Source of the DNA: an uncultured Duncaniella sp.
Lineage (GTDB): Bacteria; Bacteroidota; Bacteroidia; Bacteroidales; Muribaculaceae
Reading direction: 5' to 3'
Assembly: GCF_910578445.1 (NCBI RefSeq)
Contig: NZ_CAJTQC010000025.1
Span: 1 to 42,494, forward strand
DNA length: 42,494 bases
Shown here piece after piece: positions 17,661 through 26,216 of the stretch. Position 1 is the first letter of the stretch. The number at the start of each line of letters is the position of its first letter. The notes beneath the pieces are model-generated. The model did no database searches. It saw only the letters and a list, made by a program, of their open reading frames with translations, and had not been told where the DNA came from. The translations under genes were made by a program, and so were the position numbers.

Positions 17661-17748
17661 TTGAACGTTGTGCAGTTCTAATTTTCATAAAACATGTGTG
17701 ATTTTAAACTTTATGCTGTTGTTTATAGGGTATTTATGGAAAAGTCTG

Positions 17749-17756
17749 TAATTTTG
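17749..17756 (+). promoter_or_regulatory. Probable -7 box of the purU promoter
   Basis: TAATTTTG matches the Bacteroidota -7 consensus and lies 35 bases before the purU start. I did not find a -33 element at the right spacing, so the call rests on the -7 box and position. Confidence 0.45.
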
Positions 17757-17791
17757 CGGAATATTTTACAAAACGAAAAAACTCAAGGTAA

Positions 17792-18661
17792 GTGGAAAGT
17801 AAAAAGAAGCCAACGGCCATACTAAGAATGCACTGCCCCGATCAGCCGGGGATTATCGCGGTGATAACCGACTTCATCACCACAAACCGTGGCAATATAA
17901 TATATCTCGACCAGTATGTGGACCGTGTCAACGGCATTTTCTACATGCGTGTCGAATGGGAACTGGAAAATTTTCTTATCCCGTCTGAAAAAATCAACGA
18001 ATATTTCAACACACTTTATGCCAAGCGCTACGAGCTGACCTATCGTATCAGCTTCTCGAAACGCCGTCAGAAAATGGCCATATTCGTGAGCAAGATGTCA
18101 CATTGTCTTTATGACATGCTTGCGCGCCACATGGCCGGGGAGTGGGATGTGGATATTCCGGTGATCATCAGCAATCATCCGGATCTTGCCATCGCAGGAC
18201 GGCAGTTCAACATCCCCTTCGAGCACATACCTGTCAACCGCGAGAACAAGGCAGAGATGGAGCAGCGCGAATTTGAGATTCTTGACCGCTACGGGGTCGA
18301 TTTCATCGTGCTTGCCCGCTATATGCAGGTTCTGTCCGAGGATTTCATCAACCGTTATCCAAACCGTATCATTAATATCCACCATTCGTTTCTTCCGGCC
18401 TTTGTCGGTGCAAAGCCCTATCATCAGGCCTACGAGCGCGGAGTCAAGCTCATAGGCGCGACAAGCCACTATGTGACAGCCGACCTTGATGCCGGTCCTA
18501 TCATCGAGCAGGATGTGGTGAGAATCAGTCACAAGGATACAATCGACGAACTTGTGAAAAAGGGACGTGACCTTGAAAAAATAGTGTTGTCACGTGCTGT
18601 CGAGAAGCATATCCAGCGTAAGATTCTGACTTATGACAACAAAACAGTCGTTTTTAGTTGA
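17792..18661 (+). CDS. purU: Formyltetrahydrofolate deformylase PurU
   Basis: PurU hydrolyses 10-formyltetrahydrofolate to formate and tetrahydrofolate and so balances one-carbon pools. The 289-residue protein has an N-terminal ACT domain (about 8-85; LRMHCPDQPGIIAVITDFI) and a C-terminal formyltransferase-fold hydrolase domain (about 95-289). The catalytic region is seen as NIHHSFLPAFVGAKPYHQAYERGVKLIGATSHYVTADLDAGPIIEQD, which in two parts holds the Asn, His and Asp expected. The start is GTG at 17792, with AAGGTAAG just upstream and the -7 box at 17749. The gene is flanked by hairpin and promoter elements and is probably transcribed alone. Confidence 0.93.
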   Translation: MESKKKPTAILRMHCPDQPGIIAVITDFITTNRGNIIYLDQYVDRVNGIFYMRVEWELENFLIPSEKINEYFNTLYAKRYELTYRISFSKRRQKMAIFVSKMSHCLYDMLARHMAGEWDVDIPVIISNHPDLAIAGRQFNIPFEHIPVNRENKAEMEQREFEILDRYGVDFIVLARYMQVLSEDFINRYPNRIINIHHSFLPAFVGAKPYHQAYERGVKLIGATSHYVTADLDAGPIIEQDVVRISHKDTIDELVKKGRDLEKIVLSRAVEKHIQRKILTYDNKTVVFS

Positions 18662-18756
18662 ACATTAGGCTCCTTTTAATGGTTTTCGCTTATGACAGCC
18701 CATGTATGATGTTAAAAATTCATCAGAATTCTATAGGATAAAAAAAAAATTATTTC

Positions 18757-18968
18757 TAATTTTGCATGTGAGTTATGCAGGGGGCTTATTGTTCCATACA
18801 TGACTATATCCGATAGGAAAAATTGGCATTAAAAACGAATTTTTCAACCAGTTAACACGAAGCCCTTTTAGGGCGAACAACAAACTAAAACAGCAGAACA
18901 TCAACCGTAAGACAGCCGCGAGGCATGCACTAATCAAATTTATCTCAACTCAAAATTTAAAATTATTC
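18757..18968 (+). promoter_or_regulatory. -7 box and about 200-base leader of the pseudouridine synthase gene
   Basis: TAATTTTG at 18757-18764 follows an A-rich stretch. From there to the start at 18969 is a leader of about 200 bases with no open frame I would support. It contains a GCCC/GGGC hairpin in the segment GAAGCCCTTTTAGGGCGAA near 18860-18880 and a 7-bp AAAAATT/AATTTTT repeat. The rest of the 307-base gap shows nothing else. A regulatory leader is possible but unproven. Confidence 0.4.
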
Positions 18969-20528
18969 ATGGACAGCAACGAAAAGAAAAGCAAGCGCCC
19001 GCGTATCGGAGTGCGCCCGGTGAGCTCAGACAGTGCCGAAAATCTCAAAAACGACTTCAACACACAGGAGGGAAACCATCAGTCTGATTCGCAGGAGCGT
19101 CATCAGGGATCTTATAACTCCTATGGTAACAACCGTCCCTATCAGCCCAGACCATACAACAATAACCGTCAGGGAGGATATGGCAACAACCGTTACAACA
19201 ACAATCAGGGAGGCTATAACCGTTACAACAACAATAACAACCGTTACAACAACTACCAGCCACGCCCAATGGCCAACCCTCAGCTTGAAGGTGAGCCTCA
19301 GAGCGCTGCCGAAGGTAGTGTGACAAACACTGCCGATGGTGAGAATGCGGGCGGCTATCAGCCCCGTCCTCAGTATAACCGCTACAATCAGGGCGGTTAC
19401 AACAATAACGGTAATCATTATAACAACAACCGTCAGGGCGGTTATAACAACAACCGTCAGGGTGGCTACAACAACAACCGTCAGGGCGGTTACAACAACA
19501 ACCGTCAGCAGGGCGGCTACAACAACAACCGTCCTCAGGGTGGCTACAACAACAACCGCCAGCAGGGCGGCTACAACAACAACCGTCCTCAGGGTGGCTA
19601 CAACAACAACCGCCAGCAGGGTGGCTATAACAACAACCGTCCTCAGGGTGGCTATAACAACAACCGTCAGGGCGGCTACAACAACAACCGCCAGCAGGGC
19701 TTCAAGAAACCCAACACCCGTCAGAATCAGTATGGCATGCCTCAGGGTGGCCGCAGCTTCACTCCGCGTCCACGCCGCATAGAGTATGAAGTGCCTGTTC
19801 CCGATCCAAACGAGCAGATTCGTCTCAACAAGTTCATGGCCAACGCAGGTCTTTGCTCGCGCCGCGAAGCTGACGAATACATTCAGCAGGGTCTCATCAA
19901 GGTCAACGGAGAGGTCGTGACCGAACTCGGAACAAAGATTTCACACAACGATGTTGTTGAATACAACGACAAGGTTGTGACTCTCGAAAGCAAGTGCTAC
20001 ATCCTTCTTAACAAACCGAAGGACTGTGTGACCACAAGCGATGATCCCAATGGCCGTCTCACTGTCATGGATCTCGTGAAGGGTGCTTGCGAAGAGCGCA
20101 TCTATCCCGTCGGCCGTCTTGACCGCAACACCACCGGTGTGCTCCTTCTCACAAACGACGGTGACCTCGCATCGAAGCTTACTCATCCGAAATTCGTGAA
20201 GAAAAAAATCTATCACGTATGGACTGACAAGGATATCGCCGAGGAAGACATGCAGCGCATCGCCGACGGCATCGAGCTTGAGGATGGTCCTATCCACGCC
20301 GACGCAATTTCTTATGCCACCGAGACTGACCGCAATCAGGCCGGCATCGAAATTCACTCCGGACGTAACCGCATCGTGCGCCGTATCTTCGAAAGCCTCG
20401 GTTATCATGTGACCAAGCTTGACCGTGTCTACTTCGCAGGTCTTACCAAGAAGAATCTTCCCCGCGGACGCTGGCGCTATCTCACTCAGGAAGAAGTCAA
20501 CTTCCTTAAAATGGGTTCATTCGAATAA
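18969..20528 (+). CDS. RsuA/RluB-family 23S/16S rRNA pseudouridine synthase with Asn/Gly-rich N-terminal extension
   Basis: The 519-residue protein is about twice the family length. Residues 1-280 are low complexity, rich in Asn, Gln, Gly, Tyr and Arg, with at least eleven copies of QGGYNNN. The folded half has an S4 RNA-binding domain (about 284-335; RLNKFMANAGLCSRREADEYI) and the pseudouridine synthase domain with YPVGRLDRNTTGVLLLTNDG, where Asp385 is the catalytic residue. The end, NRIVRRIFESLGYHVTKLDRVYFAGLTKKNLPRGRWRYL in outline, fits RluB/RsuA. The substrate is a uridine in large or small subunit rRNA; which one cannot be told. Such Bacteroidota enzymes often carry a basic disordered extension, but this one is long and very regular. 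asnS follows after 25 bases. Confidence 0.88.
   Translation: MDSNEKKSKRPRIGVRPVSSDSAENLKNDFNTQEGNHQSDSQERHQGSYNSYGNNRPYQPRPYNNNRQGGYGNNRYNNNQGGYNRYNNNNNRYNNYQPRPMANPQLEGEPQSAAEGSVTNTADGENAGGYQPRPQYNRYNQGGYNNNGNHYNNNRQGGYNNNRQGGYNNNRQGGYNNNRQQGGYNNNRPQGGYNNNRQQGGYNNNRPQGGYNNNRQQGGYNNNRPQGGYNNNRQGGYNNNRQQGFKKPNTRQNQYGMPQGGRSFTPRPRRIEYEVPVPDPNEQIRLNKFMANAGLCSRREADEYIQQGLIKVNGEVVTELGTKISHNDVVEYNDKVVTLESKCYILLNKPKDCVTTSDDPNGRLTVMDLVKGACEERIYPVGRLDRNTTGVLLLTNDGDLASKLTHPKFVKKKIYHVWTDKDIAEEDMQRIADGIELEDGPIHADAISYATETDRNQAGIEIHSGRNRIVRRIFESLGYHVTKLDRVYFAGLTKKNLPRGRWRYLTQEEVNFLKMGSFE
19389..19692 (+). repeat. In-frame minisatellite coding for QGGYNNN(R) units
   Basis: About eleven tandem units of 24-27 bases each encode QGGYNNN followed by R, RQ or RP. 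Units alternate between the spellings ending CGTCAG and CGTCCT, giving a 54-base higher-order period in the middle. All lengths are multiples of three, so unit loss or gain would keep the frame. Copy number is therefore a likely strain-to-strain variable. Confidence 0.9.
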
Positions 20529-20553
20529 AATTTAAATTAGAATACACTTGCAA

Positions 20554-21945
20554 ATGAAAAGGACTAAAGTAGTCGATCTTCTCAAAGACGCTGCCCTTAT
20601 CGGCACTGAGGTTTTGGCCAAAGGCTGGGTGCGTACCCGCCGTGGAAACAAACACGTGCAGTTCGTGCAGCTCAACGACGGTTCGACCATTAAGAATATA
20701 CAGATTGTGTTTGACATGGCCAAGTTTACCGATGAGGAACTCAAGCCTGTCACCACCGGTTCAAGCATTTGTGTCAAAGGTCTTCTCGTAGAGTCGCAGG
20801 GCAAAGGCCAGACATGTGAGATTCAGGCTGAGTCGCTTGAGGTCTACGGCACTGCCGATGTGGAATCATATCCTCTTCAGAAGAAGGGCCACACTCTTGA
20901 ATTCCTTCGCGAAATCGCACATCTCCGTCCCCGCACAAACACATTCGGGGCTGTGCTCCGTGTGCGCAGCACACTCGCTTTTGCCATCCATAAGTTCTTC
21001 AACGAACGCGGATTCCAGTATCTCCACACTCCTCTCATCACTGCAAGTGACTGCGAGGGTGCGGGAGCTATGTTTCAGGTCACCACTCTTGACCTGAACA
21101 ATCTTCCCAAGGATGAGGAAGGCAAGGTTGACTATTCGCAGGATTTCTTCGGAAAGCCTACAGCTCTGACCGTATCAGGTCAGCTCGAAGGCGAGCTTGG
21201 TGCTACAGCCCTCGGACAGATCTATACCTTCGGTCCGACTTTCCGTGCCGAGAACTCCAACACACCCCGCCACCTCTCGGAATTCTGGATGATAGAGCCT
21301 GAAATGGCTTTCTATGACATCACCGATAATATGGACCTCGCCGAAGAGTTCGTGAAATATTGTATCAACTACGCTCTCGAACATTCGCTTGACGACATCA
21401 CATTCCTTCAGGATATGTATGACAAGGATCTGATTGAACGTCTGAAATTCGTTGTAAACAACGATTTCGTTCGTCTTTCATATGGCGAAGGTGTCAAAAT
21501 CCTTGAAGAGTCGGGCAAGAAGTTCGAATTCCCGGTTCATTGGGGAACTGACCTTCAGAGCGAGCACGAACGCTATCTCGTCGAGGAGCATTTCAAGAAG
21601 CCTGTCATTCTGACCGACTATCCCAAGGAAATCAAGGCGTTCTACATGAAGCAGAACGAGGATGGCAAGACTGTCCGCGCAATGGACGTGCTTTTCCCGC
21701 ACATCGGTGAAATCATCGGTGGTTCGGAACGAGAGGAAAGCTACGACAAGCTTCTCGCGCGTATCGACGAACTTGGTATCCCGATGAAGGATATGTGGTG
21801 GTATCTCGACACCCGCCGTTTCGGCACAGTTCCTCACTCCGGCTTCGGTCTCGGTTTCGAGCGTCTTGTGCTCTTCGTGACCGGCATGACTAATATCCGC
21901 GACGTGATTCCTTTCCCCCGTACTCCGGGCAAAGCTGAATTCTAA
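20554..21945 (+). CDS. asnS: Asparaginyl-tRNA synthetase
   Basis: AsnRS charges tRNA-Asn with asparagine. The 463-residue protein begins with an OB-fold anticodon-binding domain (about 15-105; VLAKGWVRTRRGNKHVQFVQLNDGS) and continues with a class II catalytic domain. Motif 2 is seen as FRAENSNTPRHLSEFWMIEPEM and motif 3 as GFGLGFERLVLFVTGM near the C-terminus. The ATG at 20554 is preferred over TTG 20548. It follows the pseudouridine synthase by 25 bases, so both translation genes are likely in one transcript, closed by the terminator at 21971-22015. Confidence 0.96.
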   Translation: MKRTKVVDLLKDAALIGTEVLAKGWVRTRRGNKHVQFVQLNDGSTIKNIQIVFDMAKFTDEELKPVTTGSSICVKGLLVESQGKGQTCEIQAESLEVYGTADVESYPLQKKGHTLEFLREIAHLRPRTNTFGAVLRVRSTLAFAIHKFFNERGFQYLHTPLITASDCEGAGAMFQVTTLDLNNLPKDEEGKVDYSQDFFGKPTALTVSGQLEGELGATALGQIYTFGPTFRAENSNTPRHLSEFWMIEPEMAFYDITDNMDLAEEFVKYCINYALEHSLDDITFLQDMYDKDLIERLKFVVNNDFVRLSYGEGVKILEESGKKFEFPVHWGTDLQSEHERYLVEEHFKKPVILTDYPKEIKAFYMKQNEDGKTVRAMDVLFPHIGEIIGGSEREESYDKLLARIDELGIPMKDMWWYLDTRRFGTVPHSGFGLGFERLVLFVTGMTNIRDVIPFPRTPGKAEF

Positions 21946-21970
21946 AAGTCCTTATCGATTATCAGATAAT

Positions 21971-22015
21971 AAAAAACGTATCACCGGGCCTTGTTGCTCA
22001 GGTGATACGTTTTTT
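21971..22015. terminator. Bidirectional terminator between asnS and the small membrane protein gene
   Basis: A perfect 15-bp stem (21971-21985 with 22001-22015) has A-runs on one side and T-runs on the other. It can end asnS on the plus strand and the convergent gene at 22040-22315 on the minus strand. Confidence 0.85.
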
Positions 22016-22039
22016 ATTTTAATTGATTGTAAAACGGCG

Positions 22040-22315
22040 TTATATTGTGGTTTTACCGGTTGCCTCAGTTGAGTTGAAGTTTTTTTCAGCTTCCTGAAGA
22101 TCCTTCATCTGACGTTTGATTTCGCCTTTGCGTTCAGATGCTCGTCCGATAAGCATGAAAATACCACCGACTAAAATCAGGCCGCAGAATGTCAGTGCCG
22201 TCACCCATGATGCGAATGCCATGACACCTGCAAGCATGGTTATAAGATAACCGATCACAACTCCCATCAGGAGTATAAAACCAATCCAGAATAGACCTTT
22301 GCCAAACGATTTCAT
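22040..22315 (-). CDS. Small two-helix membrane protein
   Basis: The 91-residue product has two hydrophobic segments (about residues 7-30, LFWIGFILLMGVVIGYLITMLAG, and 35-58, ASWVTALTFCGLILVGGIFML in outline) and then a charged cytoplasmic-type tail with Lys/Glu heptads (ERKGEIKRQMKDLQEAEKNF). I do not recognise a named family. It lies downstream of thiH on the same strand with a 136-base gap that contains small inverted repeats, so read-through from the thiamine operon is possible but not assured. Function is unknown. Confidence 0.6.
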   Translation of the reverse strand: MKSFGKGLFWIGFILLMGVVIGYLITMLAGVMAFASWVTALTFCGLILVGGIFMLIGRASERKGEIKRQMKDLQEAEKNFNSTEATGKTTI

Positions 22316-22352
22316 AATACAAAATAGTTAATATGTGAGTTTCATAAAATTT

Positions 22353-22369
22353 CCTTTACTATATAAAGG
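22353..22369. repeat. Short inverted repeat in the thiH downstream gap
   Basis: CCTTTA (22353-22358) and TAAAGG (22364-22369) form a 6-bp stem with a 5-base loop. A second weak pair, CACTG/CAGTG, lies just beside it. Neither has a convincing U-tract, so termination of the thiamine operon here is only a guess. Confidence 0.3.
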
Positions 22370-22451
22370 ATTGCACTGTGAAAAAGTTTTGCAGTGAGGC
22401 GTTTTTGTTGTCTGGTCTTCTCGGAGCTTATCTGTGATAAGGATTAAAATT

Positions 22452-23561
22452 TCAGTCAAACACCTTGTCCCAGTCTTTCCACACGGCTTCATATCCCAGA
22501 CGGCGGATGTCGGCTGCCACAGCCTGAGGCGAACGTGGGTCGGAGACTTCGAACTGTTCGAGGGCGTCGGGGGTCGAGACATAGCCCCCCGGTTCGGTCT
22601 TGCTGCCTGCGCTCATGGATGTCACTCCGAGTTTCATCATGTTTGCGCGGAATTCCGGGTCTTCGCGTGTCGAATAGGAGATGTCGACATCGTGGTCAAA
22701 CAGGCGGAATGCGAATGTCACCTGTGCCAGTTCGCGGTCGCTCATCACCACTTTGGGCTGGTAGCCACCCTCGGCCGGACACATGCGCGGAAAGTTGACG
22801 CTGTAGCGGGTGCGCCAGTAATTTTTGCGCAGATATTGCAGGTGGCGAGCCATCATCGCCAGATCCGTGCGCCAGTCTTCCAGTCCGATGAGCACACCCA
22901 TGCCGATTTTGTGGACTCCTGCCTGACCCATGCGGTCGAAACCGTTGACGCGCCATTCGAAAATCGACTTCATCCCTTTGGGATGATATTTCTTATAGTT
23001 GGCGGCATTGTAGGTTTCCTGAAAGCACACCACTCCGTTCAGTCCGCTTTCGACCAGACGTGCGTAGCTTTCGCTCTTCATCGGCATCACTTCGATGGTG
23101 AGATTGTTGAAGTATGGACGGCACACACGTAGCACCTGTTCGAGATAGTCGACACCGTTGAGCGCCGGAAATTCGCCTGATACAATCAGAAGGTTCTCGA
23201 ACGGTCCGAGTTTACGGATGGCTTCGCATTCGGCTTTCACCTGCTCCAAGGTGAGGGTCACGCGTGAGAGTGGATTGTTGTGGTTGAAACCGCAGTAGAC
23301 GCAGTGGTTGGTGCAGGCGTTGGAGACATACATCGGGATATACATCGAGATTGTCTTGCCGAAACGCTCGAGTGTGTGACGGTGGCTAAGTTGTGCCATC
23401 TCCTCGAGAAACGGCTCTGCAGCCGGAGAGATGAGCGCCATGAAGTCCTCCACGCTGAGATGTTCCTTGCGGAGTGCCATGCGGACATGGGCGGCTGTTC
23501 GCGACTCAATGAAACGCGTTGTCTCGTCCCAGTCATATTTCTTTAATTCGTCAGAAAACAT
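22452..23561 (-). CDS. thiH: 2-iminoacetate synthase ThiH
   Basis: ThiH is the radical-SAM tyrosine lyase that supplies dehydroglycine for the thiazole ring under anaerobic conditions. The 369-residue product has the cluster motif CTNHCVYC (Cys83, Cys87, Cys90), followed by GFNHNN. LIVSGEFPALNGVDYLEQV, EVMPMKSESYARL, GVVCFQETYN and GMGVLIGLEDWRTD are typical of the family. The C-terminus contains SAGSKTEPGGY. It is the last gene of the thiamine operon, after thiC, with a 78-base gap that holds a strong hairpin. Use of ThiH rather than the oxygen-dependent ThiO fits an anaerobe. Confidence 0.95.
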   Translation of the reverse strand: MFSDELKKYDWDETTRFIESRTAAHVRMALRKEHLSVEDFMALISPAAEPFLEEMAQLSHRHTLERFGKTISMYIPMYVSNACTNHCVYCGFNHNNPLSRVTLTLEQVKAECEAIRKLGPFENLLIVSGEFPALNGVDYLEQVLRVCRPYFNNLTIEVMPMKSESYARLVESGLNGVVCFQETYNAANYKKYHPKGMKSIFEWRVNGFDRMGQAGVHKIGMGVLIGLEDWRTDLAMMARHLQYLRKNYWRTRYSVNFPRMCPAEGGYQPKVVMSDRELAQVTFAFRLFDHDVDISYSTREDPEFRANMMKLGVTSMSAGSKTEPGGYVSTPDALEQFEVSDPRSPQAVAADIRRLGYEAVWKDWDKVFD

Positions 23562-23586
23562 AATCTTGACTTTTCGTAATCATGGA

Positions 23587-23626
23587 TTCATTTATAGCGG
23601 ACAGAGAGATGTCCGCTATAAATGAA
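23587..23626 (-). other. Perfect 17-bp hairpin between thiC and thiH
   Basis: Arms 23587-23603 and 23610-23626 are perfectly complementary, with the loop GAGAGA on the plus strand. In the direction of transcription, no U-tract follows and thiH starts 25 bases later. It looks like an mRNA processing or 3'-end stabilising element inside the operon rather than a terminator. Confidence 0.7.
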
Positions 23627-23639
23627 CTGTAGGATTGGT

Positions 23640-25346
23640 TTAGTTCTTGGCGCAGTCGTCGACGAGCTGCTGGGTGATGCGCATAGCACAGAAGTTAGGA
23701 CCGCACATGGTGCAGAAATGATCATCGTCGACCTTATGGCTCTCGACATAATACTGCTTTGCGCGTGCGGGGTCGAGCGACAGGTTGAACTGGTCCTTCC
23801 AGCGGAATTCGAAACGAGCTTTGCTCATTGCATCGTCGCGGAGCTGTGCGCCGGGGTGGCCTTTTGCTATGTCGGCAGCGTGGGCTGCTATTTTATATGT
23901 GATTACGCCGTTGCGCACATCTTCGAGGTTAGGCAGCGCGAGGTGTTCTTTGGGAGTTACGTAGCATATCATTGCTGTTCCCATCCATGCTATCTGTGCA
24001 GCTCCGATGGCCGACGTGATGTGGTCGTAGCCGGGTGCGATGTCGGTTGTGAGCGGGCCGAGGGTATAGAACGGAGCTTCGTGACATTTGTCAATCTGGC
24101 GCTCCATGTTTTCGCGGATTTTGTGCATGGGGACATGGCCCGGACCTTCGATGAGCACCTGCACATTGTGTCGCCACGCGATTTCTGTGAGCTCTCCGAG
24201 GACATCGAGTTCAAGGAACTGCGAGCGGTCATTGGCATCGTGGATTGAACCCGGGCGCAGTCCGTCGCCAAGCGACACGGCCACGTCGTAGCGCGCGAGA
24301 ATCTCGCATATTTCATCGAAGTGGGTATAGAGGAAGTTTTCCTGATCGTGGATGACTGCCCATCGCGTCATGATTGAGCCTCCGCGCGACACGATTCCAG
24401 TCAGTCGTTCCTGAACCATGTCGGCATGGGCGCGCAGAGCGCCTGCATGGATAGTGAAATAGTCGACACCCTGCTCGGCCTGCTCGATGAGGGTGTCGCG
24501 ATAGATTTCCCAAGTGAGGTCTTCTACCTTGCCGTTGACTTTTTCGAGAGCCTGATAGACGGGGACTGTGCCGACGGGGACAGGGCAGTTGCGGATGATC
24601 CATTCGCGAGTCTCGTGGATGTTGTCGCCTGTCGAGAGGTCCATGAGTGTGTCACCGCCCCAGTAGCAGCTCCACACAGCCTTGCTTACCTCCTCCTCGA
24701 TGCCCGACGAAAGGGCTGAGTTGCCGATGTTGGTGTTGAGTTTCACGAGGAAGTTCCTGCCGATAATCATCGGCTCGGCCTCCGGGTGATTGATGTTGGC
24801 CGGGATTACGGCGCGTCCGGCTGCAACCTCGTCGCGCACGAATTCGGGAGTGATATGGCTCTTGATGCCAAGCGCCTCGGCGTTGTTGTTCTCACGTATG
24901 GCCACATATTCCATCTCGGGTGTGATTACGCCCTGACGTGCAAGTGCCATCTGTGTTATTTCGCGGCCTTCGGCTGCACGGCGTGGCGCATAGCGGTGGG
25001 CAAAGCGGATGTTGTCGAGTGTGTGGTCGGCCTCACGCATGCGTCCGTAATCAGAGGTGATGTGGGGGAGCTGTTCGAGGTCCTCGCGACGCGCTATCCA
25101 TTCTTCGCGCAACCGTGGTAGTCCGGCGTTGATATCGACGCTGACATCAGGGTCGGTGTACACGCCACTTGTGTCATAGACATAGACAGGCTCATTTTTG
25201 CGTGTCATTTTTTCTCCGTTGACAATTTTTACGGTAGGGGTGAGGTTGACACGTCGCATAGCTACGCGTATCGGGTGCAGCTTGCCTTCGATATATACTT
25301 TCTCAGAACCCGGATAAGAGTTCACATCGATATTTTCAATTTTCAT
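23640..25346 (-). CDS. thiC: Phosphomethylpyrimidine synthase ThiC
   Basis: ThiC rearranges aminoimidazole ribotide into hydroxymethylpyrimidine phosphate, the pyrimidine half of thiamine. The 568-residue protein has the core motifs MTRKNEPVYVYDTSG, NINHPEAEPMIIGRNFLVKLNTNIGNSA in outline, DLSTGDNIHETREWI, NCPVPVGTVPVYQAL, TIHAG, SRGGSI, SLGDGLRPGSIHDAND, EGPGHVPMHKI and GPLTTDIAPGYDHI. The C-terminal radical-SAM cluster motif CTMCGPNFC (Cys-x2-Cys-x4-Cys) is intact. The start codon is followed by an N-terminal arm that binds the partner subunit in the family. It lies between thiG and thiH. Confidence 0.97.
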   Translation of the reverse strand: MKIENIDVNSYPGSEKVYIEGKLHPIRVAMRRVNLTPTVKIVNGEKMTRKNEPVYVYDTSGVYTDPDVSVDINAGLPRLREEWIARREDLEQLPHITSDYGRMREADHTLDNIRFAHRYAPRRAAEGREITQMALARQGVITPEMEYVAIRENNNAEALGIKSHITPEFVRDEVAAGRAVIPANINHPEAEPMIIGRNFLVKLNTNIGNSALSSGIEEEVSKAVWSCYWGGDTLMDLSTGDNIHETREWIIRNCPVPVGTVPVYQALEKVNGKVEDLTWEIYRDTLIEQAEQGVDYFTIHAGALRAHADMVQERLTGIVSRGGSIMTRWAVIHDQENFLYTHFDEICEILARYDVAVSLGDGLRPGSIHDANDRSQFLELDVLGELTEIAWRHNVQVLIEGPGHVPMHKIRENMERQIDKCHEAPFYTLGPLTTDIAPGYDHITSAIGAAQIAWMGTAMICYVTPKEHLALPNLEDVRNGVITYKIAAHAADIAKGHPGAQLRDDAMSKARFEFRWKDQFNLSLDPARAKQYYVESHKVDDDHFCTMCGPNFCAMRITQQLVDDCAKN

Positions 25347-25389
25347 ACTGGTTTCCGATGGATGAGGTTGTGATGGAATGGATATGTTT

Positions 25390-26166
25390 TTATAGATTCA
25401 GGAATTCAGTGAGCGGGCTGGTGGCCGAGGCCGAATCGGATACCGTGCCGAGTCCTGCGAGATATGCGCGTCGGCCGGCCTCGACAGCCAGACGGAATGC
25501 CACGGCCATCTCTACCGGGTCGCCTGCAACGGCTATGGCTGTGTTGACGAGCACAGCGTCAGCTCCCATTTCCATTGCGTCTGCTGCATGGGATGGAGCT
25601 CCGAGTCCGGCATCAATCACGACCGGGACACGGCTCTCGCGGATGATGATTTCAAGGAAATCGCGTGTCTTGAGTCCCTTGTTAGTACCGATAGGTGCTC
25701 CGAGGGGCATAACAGCCGCAGTGCCGGCTTCTTCGAGGCGCTTGCACAACACAGGGTCGGCCTGAATGTAGGGGAGCACTTTGAATCCCTGTTTGGCGAG
25801 TATCTCAGTCGCTTTGAGAGTCTCTACAGGGTCGGGGAGGAGATACTTCGGATCGGGATGTATTTCAAGTTTTATGAAATCTGTGCCGAAGCAGTCGCGA
25901 GCAAGGTTTGCGGCGAGGACGGCTTCGTCGGCGGTGCGCACACCGGAGGTGTTGGGGAGAAACTGCACATGGTCGCGGTTGATGTGGCGAAGCATATCGT
26001 CGTCTTCCTCATGCTCCATGTCAATGCGTTTCATGGCAACTGTAATCATCTGGGATTCAGAAGCGAGGATTGATTCAAGCATGAGCTTGTTGGAGGAAAA
26101 TTTGCCTGTTCCGACAAACAAACGGGATGTAAAATCCTTTCCCCCTATGGTCAGAATATCGTTCAT
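25390..26166 (-). CDS. thiG: Thiazole synthase ThiG
   Basis: ThiG builds the thiazole phosphate from deoxyxylulose phosphate, dehydroglycine and ThiS thiocarboxylate. The 258-residue TIM barrel has the Schiff-base lysine in FIKLEI (Lys99), LFVGTGKF near the start, LPNTSG, PLGAPIGTNKGL and IDAGLGAPSHAADAMEMGADAVLVNTAIA. All are standard. It sits 43 bases before thiC in transcription order and after thiE by 50 bases, with ThiS and ThiH, its two co-workers, in the same operon. Confidence 0.96.
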   Translation of the reverse strand: MNDILTIGGKDFTSRLFVGTGKFSSNKLMLESILASESQMITVAMKRIDMEHEEDDDMLRHINRDHVQFLPNTSGVRTADEAVLAANLARDCFGTDFIKLEIHPDPKYLLPDPVETLKATEILAKQGFKVLPYIQADPVLCKRLEEAGTAAVMPLGAPIGTNKGLKTRDFLEIIIRESRVPVVIDAGLGAPSHAADAMEMGADAVLVNTAIAVAGDPVEMAVAFRLAVEAGRRAYLAGLGTVSDSASATSPLTEFLNL

Positions 26167-26216
26167 AGGTGGTTACTATATATTGTTATTTTGATTTTTC
26201 AGAAGTTTATCGCGTC

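Noticed and set aside
18823..18850. Possible sigma-54 promoter, TTGGCA in the leader of the pseudouridine synthase
   Set aside because: No GC dinucleotide at the -12 position with the needed spacing; the TAATTTTG box upstream explains transcription better.
19389..19692. Regular direct repeats that look like a CRISPR array
   Set aside because: Repeats are 24-27 bases, contiguous without spacers, and in frame within a coding sequence.
23622..24248. Plus-strand open frame of 208 codons in the thiC region
   Set aside because: Antisense shadow of thiC with Cys/His-rich low-sense translation; the same holds for the plus-strand frames opposite thiH (22434-23132).
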